From Rhynchosporium graminicola (Eukaryota; Ascomycota; Leotiomycetes; Helotiales; Ploettnerulaceae): DNA of 64,000 bases. The notes under the pieces were generated by a model. That model saw only the letters and a program-made list of their open reading frames with translations, did no database searches and had not been told where the DNA came from. The translations under genes were made by a program, and so were the position numbers. The DNA lies in NCBI GenBank assembly GCA_900074885.1, contig FJUW01000047.1, forward strand, positions 309,353-373,352, given 5' to 3'. Position 1 is the stretch's first letter. Each line of letters opens with the position of its first letter. Shown one piece after another: positions 13,381 to 26,273 of the stretch.

Positions 13381-13929
13381 TCACCTCGCTTTCTCAGTCC
13401 AATGTCTTTGGAAGTCCATGCCGATTTTCTCCAGCCTAGCAGCTGCTCTCCGAGCTTCTGTAGCCTCAGCAGAGCTCGATGCTACAACGGTAGCGATCAG
13501 GAGAGGGGACCGGTTCCGGCTTGGCGAATCGTGTAAATTTTCCATTCCATCTTCCTCGACGTCAAGTCCATTGGCAGGTGCATCGCCGGCGCCAACATCA
13601 CTCACATTTTGATCGACCGGATGCAATCTCCCTTGAGACTGATCTGTTGGCGCCAGCTCTCGGTGGTCAGGCAAGTGCAGATAAGATGTCAGAACAATCG
13701 GGCCTGACGACTGAGTCTCCACCATAATCCTTTGGGGCATCCCGAGGCCGAGCCGGCAGGCAATGTCATGCGCAGTGCTGGCCGTCGTGGTCAAAGCCGA
13801 AAGAGAGTTGAACTGTCGTCGCGATTGCGAGTTACTGCCATGCTCAGATTGAGATGAGGATAGGATGGTATTCAAGGCTTGATCGGCGACATGGAGACCG
13901 AATGGGTCAGCTTTGGGATGTCCGTTCAT
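13381..13929 (-). CDS. Conserved hypothetical protein, 182 aa
   Basis: An intron-free frame of 182 codons starts MNGHPKADPFGLHV. Its middle block (SALTTTASTAHDIACRLGLG followed by PQRIMVETQSSGPIV) has alternating helix and strand character. A disordered acidic linker follows, then a closing block PLLIATVVASSSAEATEARRAA that ends in a charged helix. The conserved-looking blocks at both ends and the disordered middle argue that it is real. The MVETQSSGPIVLTSYL strand pair faintly recalls roadblock/LC7-type subunits such as those of the EGO/Ragulator complex, but this is only a guess. No signal peptide or membrane segment is present. It is divergent with the next gene across 459 bp. Confidence 0.7.
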   Translation of the reverse strand: MNGHPKADPFGLHVADQALNTILSSSQSEHGSNSQSRRQFNSLSALTTTASTAHDIACRLGLGMPQRIMVETQSSGPIVLTSYLHLPDHRELAPTDQSQGRLHPVDQNVSDVGAGDAPANGLDVEEDGMENLHDSPSRNRSPLLIATVVASSSAEATEARRAAARLEKIGMDFQRHWTEKAR

Positions 13930-14388
13930 CCTTGTACTTTAGATTCCAAACAATGCCAGTGTTCATTCATGAGCGGAAGTACTTCGGTACGAGTGCTATG
14001 CTCTTGAAGAGTATTTGAGTGAGCGATCTGAGGACGAAGATGGTTATGAATAGAAGAACGAAGGAGCAAGGTAGTTCAAGGATGCGTGGGCTGAATGTAT
14101 TCGAGGGGGGAAGTGAAAGAGCCAGGGGAAGAGTACAGTAGGTCGAGTGGGTGTGTATTTCAGCGCGCCCGCTGTGATTTAAGCTCCCACAGATAAACGA
14201 GGCTAATCATGCTTGGCGGGGCAGGGATATGGACGCGCGGGAGGGCAGGGTGTCCAAGTGTCAACTACCAACTACCTAGGTACTGTAGCTGGGTATGGTT
14301 GAGAGCGGTATTCGTGCATGACTATACCTTTCTTGACAACAACCTTAACAATCGCAGCAATACATAAGTTCTAACCGGGATAACAGCT
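13930..14388. promoter_or_regulatory. Shared divergent promoter region
   Basis: This 459-bp gap separates the start codons of the 182-aa protein (minus) and the coiled-coil protein (plus). It contains a CTACCTAGGTACT word near 14272. No coding sequence is seen. Confidence 0.5.
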
Positions 14389-16252
14389 ATGGCAGATGAA
14401 GATGCCGCAAAGGCGGAAAAGCTCGCAGCTGCGAAGAAGCGCGTACGCATCCCTCTTTTTAGACAGAAGTGTCCTCTGCTTTTGATTTGTATATTTGACA
14501 CTCATGGATCTACTAACGCCGGTCATCTCTCAGGTCGAGCAGATGAAGAAACAGAAGCAGAAAAAGGCTGGTGCTAAGAAGGAGGGAAAGGAGGAAGCGG
14601 CCCCGGAACTGTCGCAAGCAGTTGATAAACCAGATTCTGTACCAGACAACAGCAAGGATAGTGCAGAGGAGCTCAAGGATGATACTAAAGATAAAGAAGA
14701 TACGGTTCCGGAGCCTAACTCCGGACTGCCTCAGCGACAACCGTCCTTGTCACTTCAGTCAAAGATGCGATCATCGTCTTTTAGGCAGTCAACAGGTGGA
14801 CCACTGTCCCCGGGCTATGGATTCTCACCCGAAGGTGATACCGCCCCTGATATCCATCGCAAACAGGCAGCAAGGATCGAGGAATTGGAAAGGGAAAATA
14901 AAAGGCTCGCAAAGGAAGCAATTGACGGGGAACGCCGCTGGAAGAAAGCCGAGGAGGAGCTCGAGGACATCCGTGAGGCGGATGATGATGATACCAAGAA
15001 GAGCGCAGGGGCAACTCCCAATCCCATATCATCTGGGGAGGTGGAAAAACTGGTAAGCTTATCCAACTCCAATTTATGCATTCACTAATGTATCATGCAG
15101 AACGCGGAAATTGCTGCCCTTCAAAGGCAAAATACACAACTCCAGGCACAGTCTTCCCGAGTGTCGCGACATGGCTCGTCCCCGTCCGTTGCAACTACGG
15201 TACCCGCAGATCTCGAAGCAGTCCTACAATCCAAATCCTCGACCATCGAATCTATGGAGATCGAGATATCGAATCTACGAGCACAACTCGAACGAATAGC
15301 ATCCAGCTCATCAGAAAAGGAGCAGATCGCTGCCCTAGAAGCAAAACTTCTCCGTAGTGAGCGTTCAGCCGAGACGGCACAGCGAGAATTAGGCGATTTG
15401 AAGAAGAACCTCGAGCGAACGACCGAAAAAGCAGTCAAAGAGGGCAGCGAACGTATATCTGCCGAGACCAAGCTTCGAACACTAGAGCGTGAGGCCGAGG
15501 AGTCAAAGGTGCGCAGCGAAGAGTTGCAGCTTAAGGTAGATGCTCTAGAAAAGAAAGTCTCAACGCTTGCGACTCTGCATAAGGAACATGATGCCCGGTC
15601 CCAGACCCAAAAGAAAGAGAGAGAGAAAGCCGAAAAGGAGGCTTCGGAGTTACGTGCCAAAATGGCAGGTATCGAGAACGAGAACCTTCGCTTAAAAGAG
15701 GAACGAGAGCGAGCCCGGAAACGTGATGCGCAAGGAATCGACGATGAAGGCGTTGAGGAGCTCGAGAACGAGGAGCGACAGCGTCTCGAAAAGAAGGTGC
15801 GAGACCTCGAAGGGGAAGTCCACGAGCTTCGTAGAGGTGTATGGCGCGAACGAAGAAAGGAATTGGATGGAGAGGAGCTATCCGGCCTTACGAGTCCAGG
15901 GACGAAATTCACAGACGTGGATCTCGGCGGTGGAATGTCACCCAATCGACGAAGGAGTCTTGCAGCAGGGGGAAAAGGGGGCTTGGGTGACTTCTTGACC
16001 AGTGGATTCAACGCGATTACGGGTGCTAACGCAAATGCCAACGCTGATGATGGACTCTTGCTGGAAGATGATGAAGAGTTGGACTTTGATGAGGATGCGT
16101 TCAGGCTTGCACAGGAAGCAGATGCTGCCAAGAGGATTGAGCGGGTCAAGGGAATCAAGCGCGGTCTCAAGGATTGGGAGGGATGGAGGTTGGATTTGGT
16201 AGAGAATCGGAGGGGAGGCGGCGATGGCGTGGGAGAGATATTTGAAGTTTAA
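14389..16252 (+). CDS. Long coiled-coil protein, possibly golgin-like
   Basis: Three exons (14389-14442, 14534-15052, 15101-16252) give 574 residues starting MADEDAAKAEKLAAAKKRVE. A Lys-rich N-terminus and a disordered Ser/Pro region (RQPSLSLQSKMRSSSF) are followed by nearly continuous heptad coiled coil from about residue 130 to 440 (IEELERENKRL, ISNLRAQLERI, LKEERERARKR). There is a disordered linker and a conserved-looking C-terminal module (DEDAFRLAQEADAAKRIERV, then KDWEGWRLDLVENRR). Fungal proteins of this plan are often named M-protein-repeat proteins and some are Golgi tethers; the C-terminal module could be the membrane-recruitment part. Role inferred only. The coiled coil itself carries little family information. 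Confidence 0.8.
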
Positions 16253-16612
16253 CGGACATGGCCACATTGGCTGCCTTTTTACGCGTATTAGAGTGCTGTA
16301 AGACTACAGTCGAGTGTAACACCAAATACTTCTAGAGCTACTGATATTGGATTCGCGTTCTCCTGGATCACGAACATTTACGAATCCCGATGTCAGGCGT
16401 CATCATGTGAGCCCACCTCTATACGTCTTGAGTTAAGTATGGAGAAACTTGCATTACCTGTAGACTCCCATATTCGTCACGGCTTATAAATGGTACAAAG
16501 GTTCATAAATTTAGTCATTTTCGTAGTCTATTTGCAGGCTATAAACACATTTTCACCAGGCTAGAAAGAAATATCATTTCATTTCATCGATACGCCTGTT
16601 CGTCCTCGCAGA
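16253..16612. other. Intergenic stretch between convergent genes
   Basis: The 360-bp spacer between the coiled-coil gene and transketolase holds the two 3' ends. Nothing else is seen. Confidence 0.5.
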
Positions 16613-19233
16613 TTAGATGAGTTGCTGGAAAGCACGGTTGATAGGAGAGCGGATGTTGGGGACATCCTTCCAGAAGTCGACAGTGGCAACAGCACGCTTG
16701 CTGATGCCCTCTGGAGTAAACTCAAACTTCTACAAAGAGGTTAGAAACATTCAATATCGGGTCTCGGATTTCACATACCTTGTAGACATCCTTGTATGCA
16801 CCACTTGCACCGAATCTGTTGAGACCGAATTGCTCGTGGGTGTATCGCTCCCAACCCATGGTTGACATGACTTCAACCGAGAGAGATGGGATGCCATCTG
16901 GCAGAATGCTGAGTCTGTACTCCTTTGACTGAGCATCAAAAACCTCGAAACAAGGGATAGAAACGACACGAGCAGTGAGGTTGTGCTTCTCCTTGAGGTA
17001 CTTCGCAGCATCAACGCAAATGCCAACCTCGGAACCGGTAGAAACCAAAGTGATGTCGGCCTTCTCAGCTTCGTGAACAGCGTAACCACCCTTGATGGCG
17101 TTTGCAAGGGTCGAGTTCTCGAGTTGTGGGAGGTTTTGGCGGGACAGGGCGATGATGCTGGGAGTGTGCTTGGAGGTCAAAGCGACGTAGTAAGCGGCGC
17201 TTACTTCGTTTCCATCAGCTGGTCGCCAGACCATGCAGTTGGGAAGAGCACGGAAATGGGCCAGGGTCTCGATAGGCTGATGGGTAGGTCCATCCTCACC
17301 GAGTCCAATGGAGTCGTGAGTAGCCACCCAGATCGCACGGATCTGAGATAGGGAAGAGAGACGCACGGCACCAGCAGCATATGAGACGAAGTTCAAAAAA
17401 GTTCCACCGTATGGAATAACGGTACCATACGCAGCAAGACCGTTCATAATAGCACCCATTGCGTGCTCACGTACACCATATCTGATGTAACGTCCGGACC
17501 AGTCACCAAGTCCATTCGCAGGTGGCTGGAAGTCAACGGCATCCTTCCATCTGGTCAAGTTGGAGCCGGTCAAATCGGCAGAACCACCAACCAATTCTGG
17601 AATCGCTTGATGGATCTTGGTGAGCACAATCTCGGAAAGCTTTCGGGAAGCGACTGCATCGTCTGACGGTGAGTAAACTGGGAGATTCTTCTCCCAACCT
17701 TCTGGAAGGTCTCCGGTTAAACGACGCTTGAGATCTGCGGCCTCGGACTTGAATTGTTGGCCGTACTTCTCAAGAAGCTGGTTCCATTCTTGCTCCTTTG
17801 CAGCACCCTCGGCACCATGCTTGTTGTACAAGTCGTATACCTCTTGAGGAACAACGAAAGACTGCTCGGGGTCGAAGCCGAACTTAGACTTGACTTGCTT
17901 AATGTCATCGGTCTTGAGAGGTGCACCGTGAACGCCTCCGGTACCTTGCAACAAGGATCCGAAACCGATAGTTGTTCTAAGCTTAATCATGGATGGCTTG
18001 TCCTTAACAGCTTGGCACTTCTTGATGGCATCTTCGATGCCCTGCAAATCATGGTCACCGTCCTCAACAACCTCCACGTGCCATCCGTAGGACTTGAAGC
18101 GGAGCGCAACGTCTTCAGTGAAAGCACAGTTGATATCACCGTCGATAGAAATGTGGTTATCGTCGTAAATGGCAATCAGGTTGCCAAGTTGCAAATGGCC
18201 TGCAAGAGAGGCGGCCTCACTTGCGACACCCTCCTGCATACATCCATCGCCCAAAAATGTGTACGTGTAGTTGTTGATCAGCTCGAAACCTGGCTTGTTG
18301 AACTCGCCAGCAGCGTGGTGTTGGGCAATTGCCAAACCAACGGCGTTGGAAAATCCCTGTCCCAATGGACCAGTGGTGACCTCAATACCGTCGGTATCGT
18401 GAGCTTCTGGGTGGCCGGGAGTAATACTGTCTATCGACTGTTTCGCAACTGTTAGTTGATTGCGTTGGGAACCCACAAGGGACGAACTAACTCTGAAAGC
18501 TTTCAGGTCATCCATGGAGAGCTTGTAACCAGCCAGATGGAGGAGAGCATATTGAAGCATGCATGCATGGCCGTTGCTTTTGGAATGTCAGTTGCTGCAT
18601 GTAGGCAGATGTGCGTGCCGGGCCATTTGTTAGGCTTTAGACGCAATTGAATCGCTCTGTGTGGGTGACACCGAAAGATCGAGCTGAGTTGAAAGTCACA
18701 ACTTACGAGAGGACGAATCGATCTCTGTTGAGCCATGCGGAGTTCTTCGGGTTGTAGTTCAAGATCTTGTTGAAGAGAACGTGGGCGACGGGTGCCATGC
18801 CCCTGTCAACGTTGTCAGTCCTGGGTGTGATGTGATTTTTTAAGGATAAGGAGGATTCCGAGGAACATACATGGGGGCGCCCGGATGGCCCGAATTCGAC
18901 TTGAAAGTGGCATCGACCTGGAATTTTCGATGTTAGCAACTGTGTCTAGTTGGAAGTCGCATCTTTGCGAGTTGGTAGAAGCGATGGTGTTGTTGTTGAG
19001 ATGTTGAAAGGCATGAGTTGAGCTGAGCTGAGCTGAGCTGAGCTGTTGGGGTAAAATGGAGGGGTAAAAACGAGATTGAATGGACGGTGAACAGGATAGC
19101 AGAGCAGAGCAGAGCAGAGCAGAGCAGAGCAGAGCAGAGCAGAGCAGAGCAGCTTCGGAATGGAATTGAATGGACTTACGGCGAGAAGTCGAATGGTGTT
19201 GATAGCCAGCTTGTCAACGTCGGAGTAGCCCAT
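16613..19233 (-). CDS. Transketolase
   Basis: This thiamine-diphosphate enzyme moves two-carbon ketol units between sugar phosphates in the non-oxidative pentose phosphate pathway, in the cytosol. Exon 1 encodes MGYSDVDKLAINTIRLLA and is followed by a 262-bp first intron (18918-19179). The next exons encode VDATFKSNSGHPGAPM and GMAPVAHVLFN. The thiamine-binding GDG motif starts GDGCMQEGVASEA. The pyrimidine domain has RYGVREHAMGAIMNGLAAYG, DSIGLGEDGPTHQP and NCMVWRPADGNE, and the C-terminal domain ends PINRAFQQLI. Length is about 690 residues, as expected. It has five or more short introns plus a small 3' intron near 16732-16778. The long first intron holds the pentanucleotide arrays listed separately. 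Intact. Confidence 0.95.
19013..19045. repeat. GAGCT pentanucleotide microsatellite
   Basis: About six tandem GAGCT units lie inside the first intron of the transketolase gene. Confidence 0.85.
19098..19152. repeat. AGAGC pentanucleotide microsatellite
   Basis: About eleven perfect AGAGC units lie in the first transketolase intron, 30-80 bp from the donor site at 19179. They differ from the neighbouring GAGCT array by one base per unit. Confidence 0.9.
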
Positions 19234-19788
19234 GATTGCGGATTGATGGGATAGAGAGTGGTTTCGTATTGTGTATTGTCAGGGAAACAAACCTGTTGTG
19301 TTGATGAGAGGAAGAGAAGAAGAAGGCGAAGTTGAGAGGGGGATGGATGGATGGATGGAGGGGCGAAAGAAAAGTGTTTTGACCTGACGGGGGACCATGG
19401 GGACCATTTACAGTATAGTAGGGGTGGGGGTTTCCAGGTGAGCGGGCTGCGGGATGATGCAGCAGGGCAGGCGGGGTCAATTGACAATTGTTCAAGCGTC
19501 CGATTGTGATTGGCTGGATATATTCAAATCCTGCTGGGATAAATCTTCCAATATAAAGAAGTACTGTAGCAATCATTTCGAAATGAGTATTGTCTGTTTA
19601 ACATTTCTTATCTACCGACAGTGTGGTGACCTCAGCATCTGCGAGCGGAGATGTCTAAATGGAATTACACATCACCGGCCTAAGGGTAGAAAGAAGGCTT
19701 GGAGGCAAATGTATGGAACTAATCCATCTTATAGATGGATAAGAAGATGGAGACGACTGCCTTTTGTTTGGCCGGAGGTGTATAAGCT

Positions 19789-19847
<59 letters not shown>

Positions 19848-22178
19848 GGGAGCAGGTAGGTGATGTACGCTTCCGGCAACAGGGAGGTCATGGAAGTGTA
19901 AATGTTGATTGTGGAGGCTGAGCTTCGCACCTGGTATATATCTCGCAACAACTTGAAAGCTGGAGGCAAGTATAATCAGTAGACAATTATCGATCGATAC
20001 TATGCATAAGGCAGACAGGCATCCCTCACGGTCAGGGCGTGCTCTAGCAAGATGTTCTAGACAACTACCTACCTATTTACATGTCCACGCACCCGAAGGC
20101 ATATATCTTCAAGCCATGCGTTCAAGGACAGTGCACTGTACACCATTCTCTGCCTTATCCGTTCCACGTCCACGCAATAGTAAGAAATCCCAACAGCAGC
20201 GAGCAGCCAAAATAAAAAAGTGCTCGAACAAACTCCGCGGAAGCCGTAGAAATCTGTAAGCGGATAATGCCATCAGAACCAGGCACAAGGCGCCTGATTT
20301 CTGATCACGACTTGTCCTTTTGTACGTCCGCGATCATACAATCATACCGTATCATCCTTTCGAACTTCAACAGGAGACGCCCATATAATAGTGATAATAT
20401 CCATAGAAAACATGTAGAAAATGACAATATACCTAGGTTCCGATTGTACCTATCCGAACTATCAAGGATCATGCTGCGGGCAAGTGAAGGGAGGGGTTGA
20501 TGGGCGTTAGGCATAAGAGGAGACAGGGATACAAAATGAGGAAAATATGAAGCAATACACAAGGGCGGTAGGGAACAGTCTAAAAAAGTCCAAGCAAATG
20601 AGGAGTAGAAGCAGAGCTGATTTGAAATCCTATCAAATAAAGTCTGAGACTCCCGACTAAAATTAAGCCATCACCTACCCATGCATTCCTTCTTGTCTCA
20701 ATGTACTCTCCTCGCAGCAATTAAACACTTTAGGTGTAATGTATCCGTGACGTGATGAGGTTGTGAAGCTCCTCGAGATGTTGATCCCATGGCTTATTCT
20801 CGCTTAGCACACCAGACCCCACGTGTGCTCGTGGACAACCATAGTACCTATTTCATTGTATAGAAGAACAGGTGATAAGATTGATTGGACGGTATACACA
20901 GCCCTTCGTAGGAAAATGTTTCATTCGAAGATAGGATATCGGGAACCGGGACGCCATCGAGTCAAGTATCTCTCGTATCGAGGGTTTGGATGAGGAAGAC
21001 TTAAGCCAACAGGAATATGTTCGTTATGTCGCCGAAAGGTCGTCTGGGAAGGATCAGATAACCAACCAAACAAGCTTATGGATCCGTTCCCGCAACATTT
21101 ACTCACATCTTCAGTTCCAAAGAAAAGGTTTCTAGAAGGAGAAACATCACTTCGTAGGAAGTGCATCTTTGGATTATCACTGACTATGAATTCGAGAATA
21201 GGATGCTGGTCATTGCCCCTCAACACCGAAATCCCTCTAAATTGTGATCTTTGCCGATAACGGGCATACGTGAAGTTTAAAGAGCCGTAGTGTCATAAAT
21301 TAGTAATTGTCCTGGTAGAAAATCATGCGCACTGCTTGCATATGGCGTTGCTTTCCAGGTTACGTTACAACGTCTCCCGGTATCCGCATTTAGCTTGTCA
21401 ACAAGCCAGGCAAGCGAGGACAGGATAGAACAGAACAAACACCAACCCCGGCCCGCTGTAGCTTGCTATTAAAACCACCAATGATGACGAAGTCGACAAT
21501 AAACCAGTCCGAGTTACCTTTATTGTGGCCCGAAATCCCCCAGATGCTGGGCCGTTTACTGGACTGCCCCAATGATCAATCACATGTGCTCTCGACGCCA
21601 TTGATGCGCGAGTTGTATGTAGGTATCCCTGGTAACCTGGCTTCAATGGCTCGCACCCCCAACGGAAAATCGTACGAGAAGATATGCAGCCATTATTCAG
21701 CATTCCCCGGACGGAGCACATGCAAGGCTACCAAATCGAATTGGACCCTTGAATGTCCCAATCTCGCGAGGCACATGTCTGCGAGTGTGAATGCGATTCT
21801 CGGCTTGTGAAAATTGGTGGTGCAATCAATACCCGAGCCAGTTACATGTGTACGTGTTGATGATTGAGCGAGAGCATCTTGAGAAGTACGCAAAGATAGA
21901 AGGACGAAGCATCAGAACGTTAAAGGAAGTGTGATGCATGTCCAGGAGGCAATGAGGATATTAGAGATGTAGGTTCAATTTTGCTCATTCATTAACAGTG
22001 CTACCGATGTCAACAAGAAAGCCACGACGGCTTCCAAATACAAGGATCTAAGCTGTAGAGCCCTTGATAAAATCCAACCTCCCAAGCATCATAGTTGCTG
22101 GAGTAAAAACGCCTGCTGGTAAAGCACAGATCTCCGCCCTCGTCCCAAACGCCACAAGTATCACGAGGGGTATAGCCG
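19234..22178. other. Gene-poor region with a GA repeat
   Basis: Apart from the transketolase promoter (19234-19500) nothing coding can be supported. A long GA dinucleotide run sits at about 19791-19852. Open frames at 20305-20562, 20921-21226 and 21398-21721 overlap one another on both strands and lack domains. The 3' end of the bZIP gene borders it on the right. Confidence 0.55.
19791..19852. repeat. GA dinucleotide microsatellite
   Basis: About 28 GA units with two small interruptions (GGGA) near the right end. Confidence 0.92.
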
Positions 22179-22931
22179 TCATTCCTTCCTGTCGTGTCCA
22201 TCATCCTGGTCAAAGCAAAACGCAGACACGTCAAAAAGAAGAGGATCTAAGATCTCGGCCTTTGACTCCTCCCATTCTCTTGACTGGTAATCCCTTGTCG
22301 AGACTTCAGGTCTGCTGTTTTGCTCTCGAATCTTGTCGAGCTCTTGCTGGACGCTGGCATATTCGAGCTGCAACGATTCATATGATCTGGAAAGATCACT
22401 GTGGCGACCCTCAAGCTCTCCGAGTCTTTGCTCTAGCTCCCTCATGTGCTTCTCTTTTCTATCTCTGAAAGCTCGTTGCGATGCGCGATTCTGGGCTCGA
22501 CGACGCTGCAAGTGGTCAGTCATGGACATGACATGTAAGAGGGTAGTGCATACCGAATGTACATGAGATGAGATGCTCTTCTCGGTTCCATTCTTCCTCC
22601 GTCTACGGTCATGATCTTCATACAGACCTTCGATATCCAACTCGACTGGTATGAGACCCATAGGTGTCATTCCATCTCCACTCATTGGATACTGCATTGG
22701 AAACGCAGCATAGGTCATGAAGCCATTCGAAGTATACATGTTGTCGAAGCTCTATGCATGACTGTTAGTTACTGGAGGAAATCACATCATAACTCTACAT
22801 ACGTTGCAATTCATTGGCGAGCTTGCAGAAGAATCACTGGAGGTGCCATCATAAAGTCCCGGGTTGATATCTGGAGCCACCAAGTATGACTGGCTATCCA
22901 CCGAGTTGTCGTTGTATTGCCCGGCTGCCAT
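22179..22931 (-). CDS. AP-1-like bZIP transcription factor
   Basis: Three exons (22803-22931, 22554-22751, 22179-22505) give 217 residues starting MAAGQYNDNSVDS. The third exon opens on the basic region RRRAQNRASQRAFRDRKEKH, which has the N-x2-(A/S)-Q-x2-F-R signature of fungal AP-1/Yap proteins. A leucine zipper follows with heptad-spaced leucines (LEQRLGELEGRHSDLSRSY and on). No cysteine-rich redox domain of the Yap1 type is seen, so the short RsmA/Yap3-like class, often tied to stress response or secondary metabolism, is more likely; that is inference. The N-terminus is short and Ser/Met-rich. The frame is open upstream of the ATG to 23336, but that sequence looks like a 5' leader. Confidence 0.88.
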
Positions 22932-24671
22932 ATTGCTGAAAATTACAAGAGTGATTATGGTGGAGAGAGTCAAAAGTCGATGTGAGGTAAGATTGGAATC
23001 AGCCCTATTCAAAAGGATTGAAGTAGCTTGGTCCAAAGCTCCAGGTAGCTGGAGAGGGAGTAGTGTTTTGCAAGATTGTGGCGATTGATCCAAACCCCAA
23101 AACATAACAAAGCTGGAAGGGAGATGGAGTCTTAAGTCATCAGAAGGAAGATCGCTTCCGCTGCATTTGTGCTCGAATATCCTCGGTGCCTGCAAGATAC
23201 TCGGACTGAGATGACCCTGCATCTTCCAAGAGATGATGCGACCCCAACGGCCCCTCGAGACAATTGCGAAGACGATGGGTTCATACCGCCTTTGCAAGAG
23301 CTTAATCTGCTCTGGGACATTGTTCTCTCCAATCAAATATCCGAGACTCTGCAGATAGAGCGGTAAAAACGTTTCATGCTGGGTGAGCCGGGGACCGCTG
23401 CCCCATTCTAAGGGAAACTTTGGGGGGAACAGCCTATCGAGCAGAGCACGGAGAGGATAAGGAAGGGTGATGGGGGCTTAGGGTACTCCGAGTAGTAGGG
23501 CAGGAGAGAGGGGACACGGACACTCGTGGCATCTGCATCTGCATCTGCATACGGGAACACGGGAGAGGAATCCAAGAAGCAACCAATGGGCACGGATTAC
23601 CTCACGCAGCCCTCATTACCTAAATCCTCACACGCAATTTTGATGTGATGACTGGTCGGCCGCCAAGAGCACAAAGCAGTGTCCCCCTGCTGCTGATGTC
23701 GCTCGCTGACTCTGCAAAGGCTTCTCCTCTCGTTGGCCGCTTTCATGCACCTCACTGCTCCGGTAGACGGGCACCGAGATACGATACGATACGATACTCG
23801 AGGAGACGAGAGATGAGATGGAGGGGAGGGGTGGCAGAGCATGGCATGGCATGGCATGGCATGACATCGCATGACATCGCTGCGGAATCAATGAATGAGG
23901 ATACGACGATAGAGATAGGACGAGACATGATAGGAAGGTCTGTCACAGGTTAGTCTCGTAGATAGTAGGTAAGGTAGGTAGTATAGTATACTCCAGGTAC
24001 ATAGGTAGGTAGGTACTATACTTGCTCATACACTCTTTCTCATTCGCCTTACCCTAAGACTGATTCTGCTGCTGCTGCTGTTTGGCTACCTAGCTCCTTT
24101 GTCGGCGACGGGATTTGGTCTTTTCTTCATGCAGGCTGACAGAGCTAGAGGCTCGGATTTAAGTATCACGTACCTACCTAGCGATACATACCCGCACCCT
24201 GGAATTAGCAGAGGAGAGAAGAGAAGAGAACAAAACGTAGCTGCTCCACAGAAGACCATCGGCGTCGATGAGAGGCTGAACGGAACATAGGTAGAGCTAG
24301 CTACCTACCCTAGTCGGGTAGACTTGCGCCCTGCTCAGAATAGCAATCAGTTTATCCGGGGGAAGGCTGGTGCAAGACATCTGCAGATAGATCTCTATAT
24401 CTGTGAAAGAAGGCATCCACGGTGTACGAGCTACCTTCGCAGGTCCTCGTATTCCTTCCTTCCGACAGAAAGAAAGAACACAAAGTAGCAGCAGCCAACG
24501 AGACTTGCATTCGAACAGCACTAGGTACTAAGGTACCTTACAGAGTATACAGATAGAATCCCGTTGATAGCCCTCCGTGCAGGAACTGAAGCAGAAGCAG
24601 GACGGCCATAGCTACCTACTAGGTAGGTAGGTCTCCAGGACAGGACTGACTACCGGAACAAGCAGCAACAC

Positions 24672-24674
24672 CAA

Positions 24675-24707
<33 letters not shown>

Positions 24708-24713
24708 AAACAT
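24672..24713. repeat. AAAAC simple repeat
   Basis: An A-rich run with five or more AAAAC units. Confidence 0.8.
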
Positions 24714-26228
24714 TCAACGATAAACCACATATTGTCTCCGTGGTCGGCCTCAGCTGATGCATCTAATTAGCCTGATGATGAATGTAATCCATCCCCTCCC
24801 TACGTATGATACAGGTACCTAAGGTAAGGAAGGTAGGTAGGTACCTACTGTAGGTATGATTCTGCAGTACGAAAGAAGTTCTTCCCGTTCGCATGTGGCT
24901 TGGGGCGTGCTCACCGCGACCACGACATCGAGTTCAGGGCGCAATTCTTATCTCCAGCGCTTCTCACAGCTTTTCCACCTCCGTAGAGCCTCCATAGACG
25001 TGCTGGCCGGTCGGAGCTTGGCCAAACGTCACGGTGAAGCCCAGGGGCGGGGAGGGGAGGGGAGGGGGATCTCAAAGGGAGGGAAAGGAGCAGAGGGATG
25101 GAGATTGCTTCGTTCGGGGTGAGAAAGTGTGCATTAGGCAGTGAGTGAATGATGGCAGTGCAAAGATACAAGTACAAACACAACGTAAATCACTATTGAT
25201 GGACGGACGGACGTTGACGTTATTGTTTCTTATATTATAAACTTCAAAGATCGGCCGCTTACGGAGTCTGATGAACTCTCCTCTCGTACCTTACCTACTA
25301 CTACTTATACTACTACTTATACTGTAGGTCGGTATTCCAAACACTTCATCCTCAATTGTTGGTTGGTGCAGCAAATCCAAGACTGCAATCACACACCTAT
25401 TGCTTGAATTTGAAGCTCCGTACTTTGCAGAAGGTTGGAAACTACTACTATTGCTTCGAAGTCGGCAGAGCAGCTTTTTGGATGCATCTTCTCAGCACAA
25501 CAACTTTCTATCCGCACTCATGCTCTAGGGTAACGTAAGGCACCGCATCAACACGAAAGGGGCCAATAAAAGGAAGATAAGTGTCGAGAACAGCCGCTAC
25601 TTGCAATATTCTCATTCCTCCTCCTTGGGCCATAAATCGAAGGATCTGCCAAGCTCAAGCCCATACTGAAACTATCGCGCCAAAGCTTCATATTCCCTCT
25701 TTGAATATATACCTAAATAGGTAGGTAGGTATCCTTCGGTACAGGGCTAGGAGCAATTTGTTGGTACTGTACTTTGGGGACTTCAGGCACAGGGCGGCGG
25801 GGCAGGGCAGGGCAGGGCCAGGCAGGGCAGGGCAAAGATAAAGATGGGCGGGATGAAAAAGATCATACGATGTGAGAGTGACCATTGCAAGGATAGGAGA
25901 GGATACTGTAAGATAGGAGAGGATACTGTAGGATAGGAGAGGGGACGCAGCCACGCCAAGGTAAAGAAAGAAAGGAAGGACATCCCGAGCAATCGAGATC
26001 TGGGGTTTGAAAATGAATGAAATGAAACCAGTCGGAATGACGCCTTTGCGATTCGGTGATGGAAATGCAGTCGTGGGAAGCCGTCGCAACTGCTCAGCCG
26101 TAGCAGGTGAAAGCAACAAGGAGGGATTTGTGCCATGCATCTCTAAACCCATCCAGTCGTAGTACTTCTAGCAGTGAAGGGAGGGTTACGTCGCGAGAAT
26201 ATACTCTCCGCATATGTATCCCGACGCC

Positions 26229-26273
26229 ACATGTATCATCCACATGTATCATCCACATGTATCATCCACATGT
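26229..26273. repeat. 13-bp tandem repeat (ACATGTATCATCC)
   Basis: Three perfect head-to-tail copies plus the first six bases of a fourth. The unit contains the palindrome ACATGT. Confidence 0.9.

Noticed and set aside
15121..16170. 349-codon minus-strand open frame
   Set aside because: It is the antisense of the coiled-coil gene; the Ser/Arg-rich translation is what Glu/Lys codons give on the other strand.
17754..18455. 233-codon plus-strand open frame
   Set aside because: Antisense shadow of the transketolase coding sequence.
21398..21810. Overlapping open frames on both strands
   Set aside because: Neither translation shows a family motif, and the frames mirror each other.
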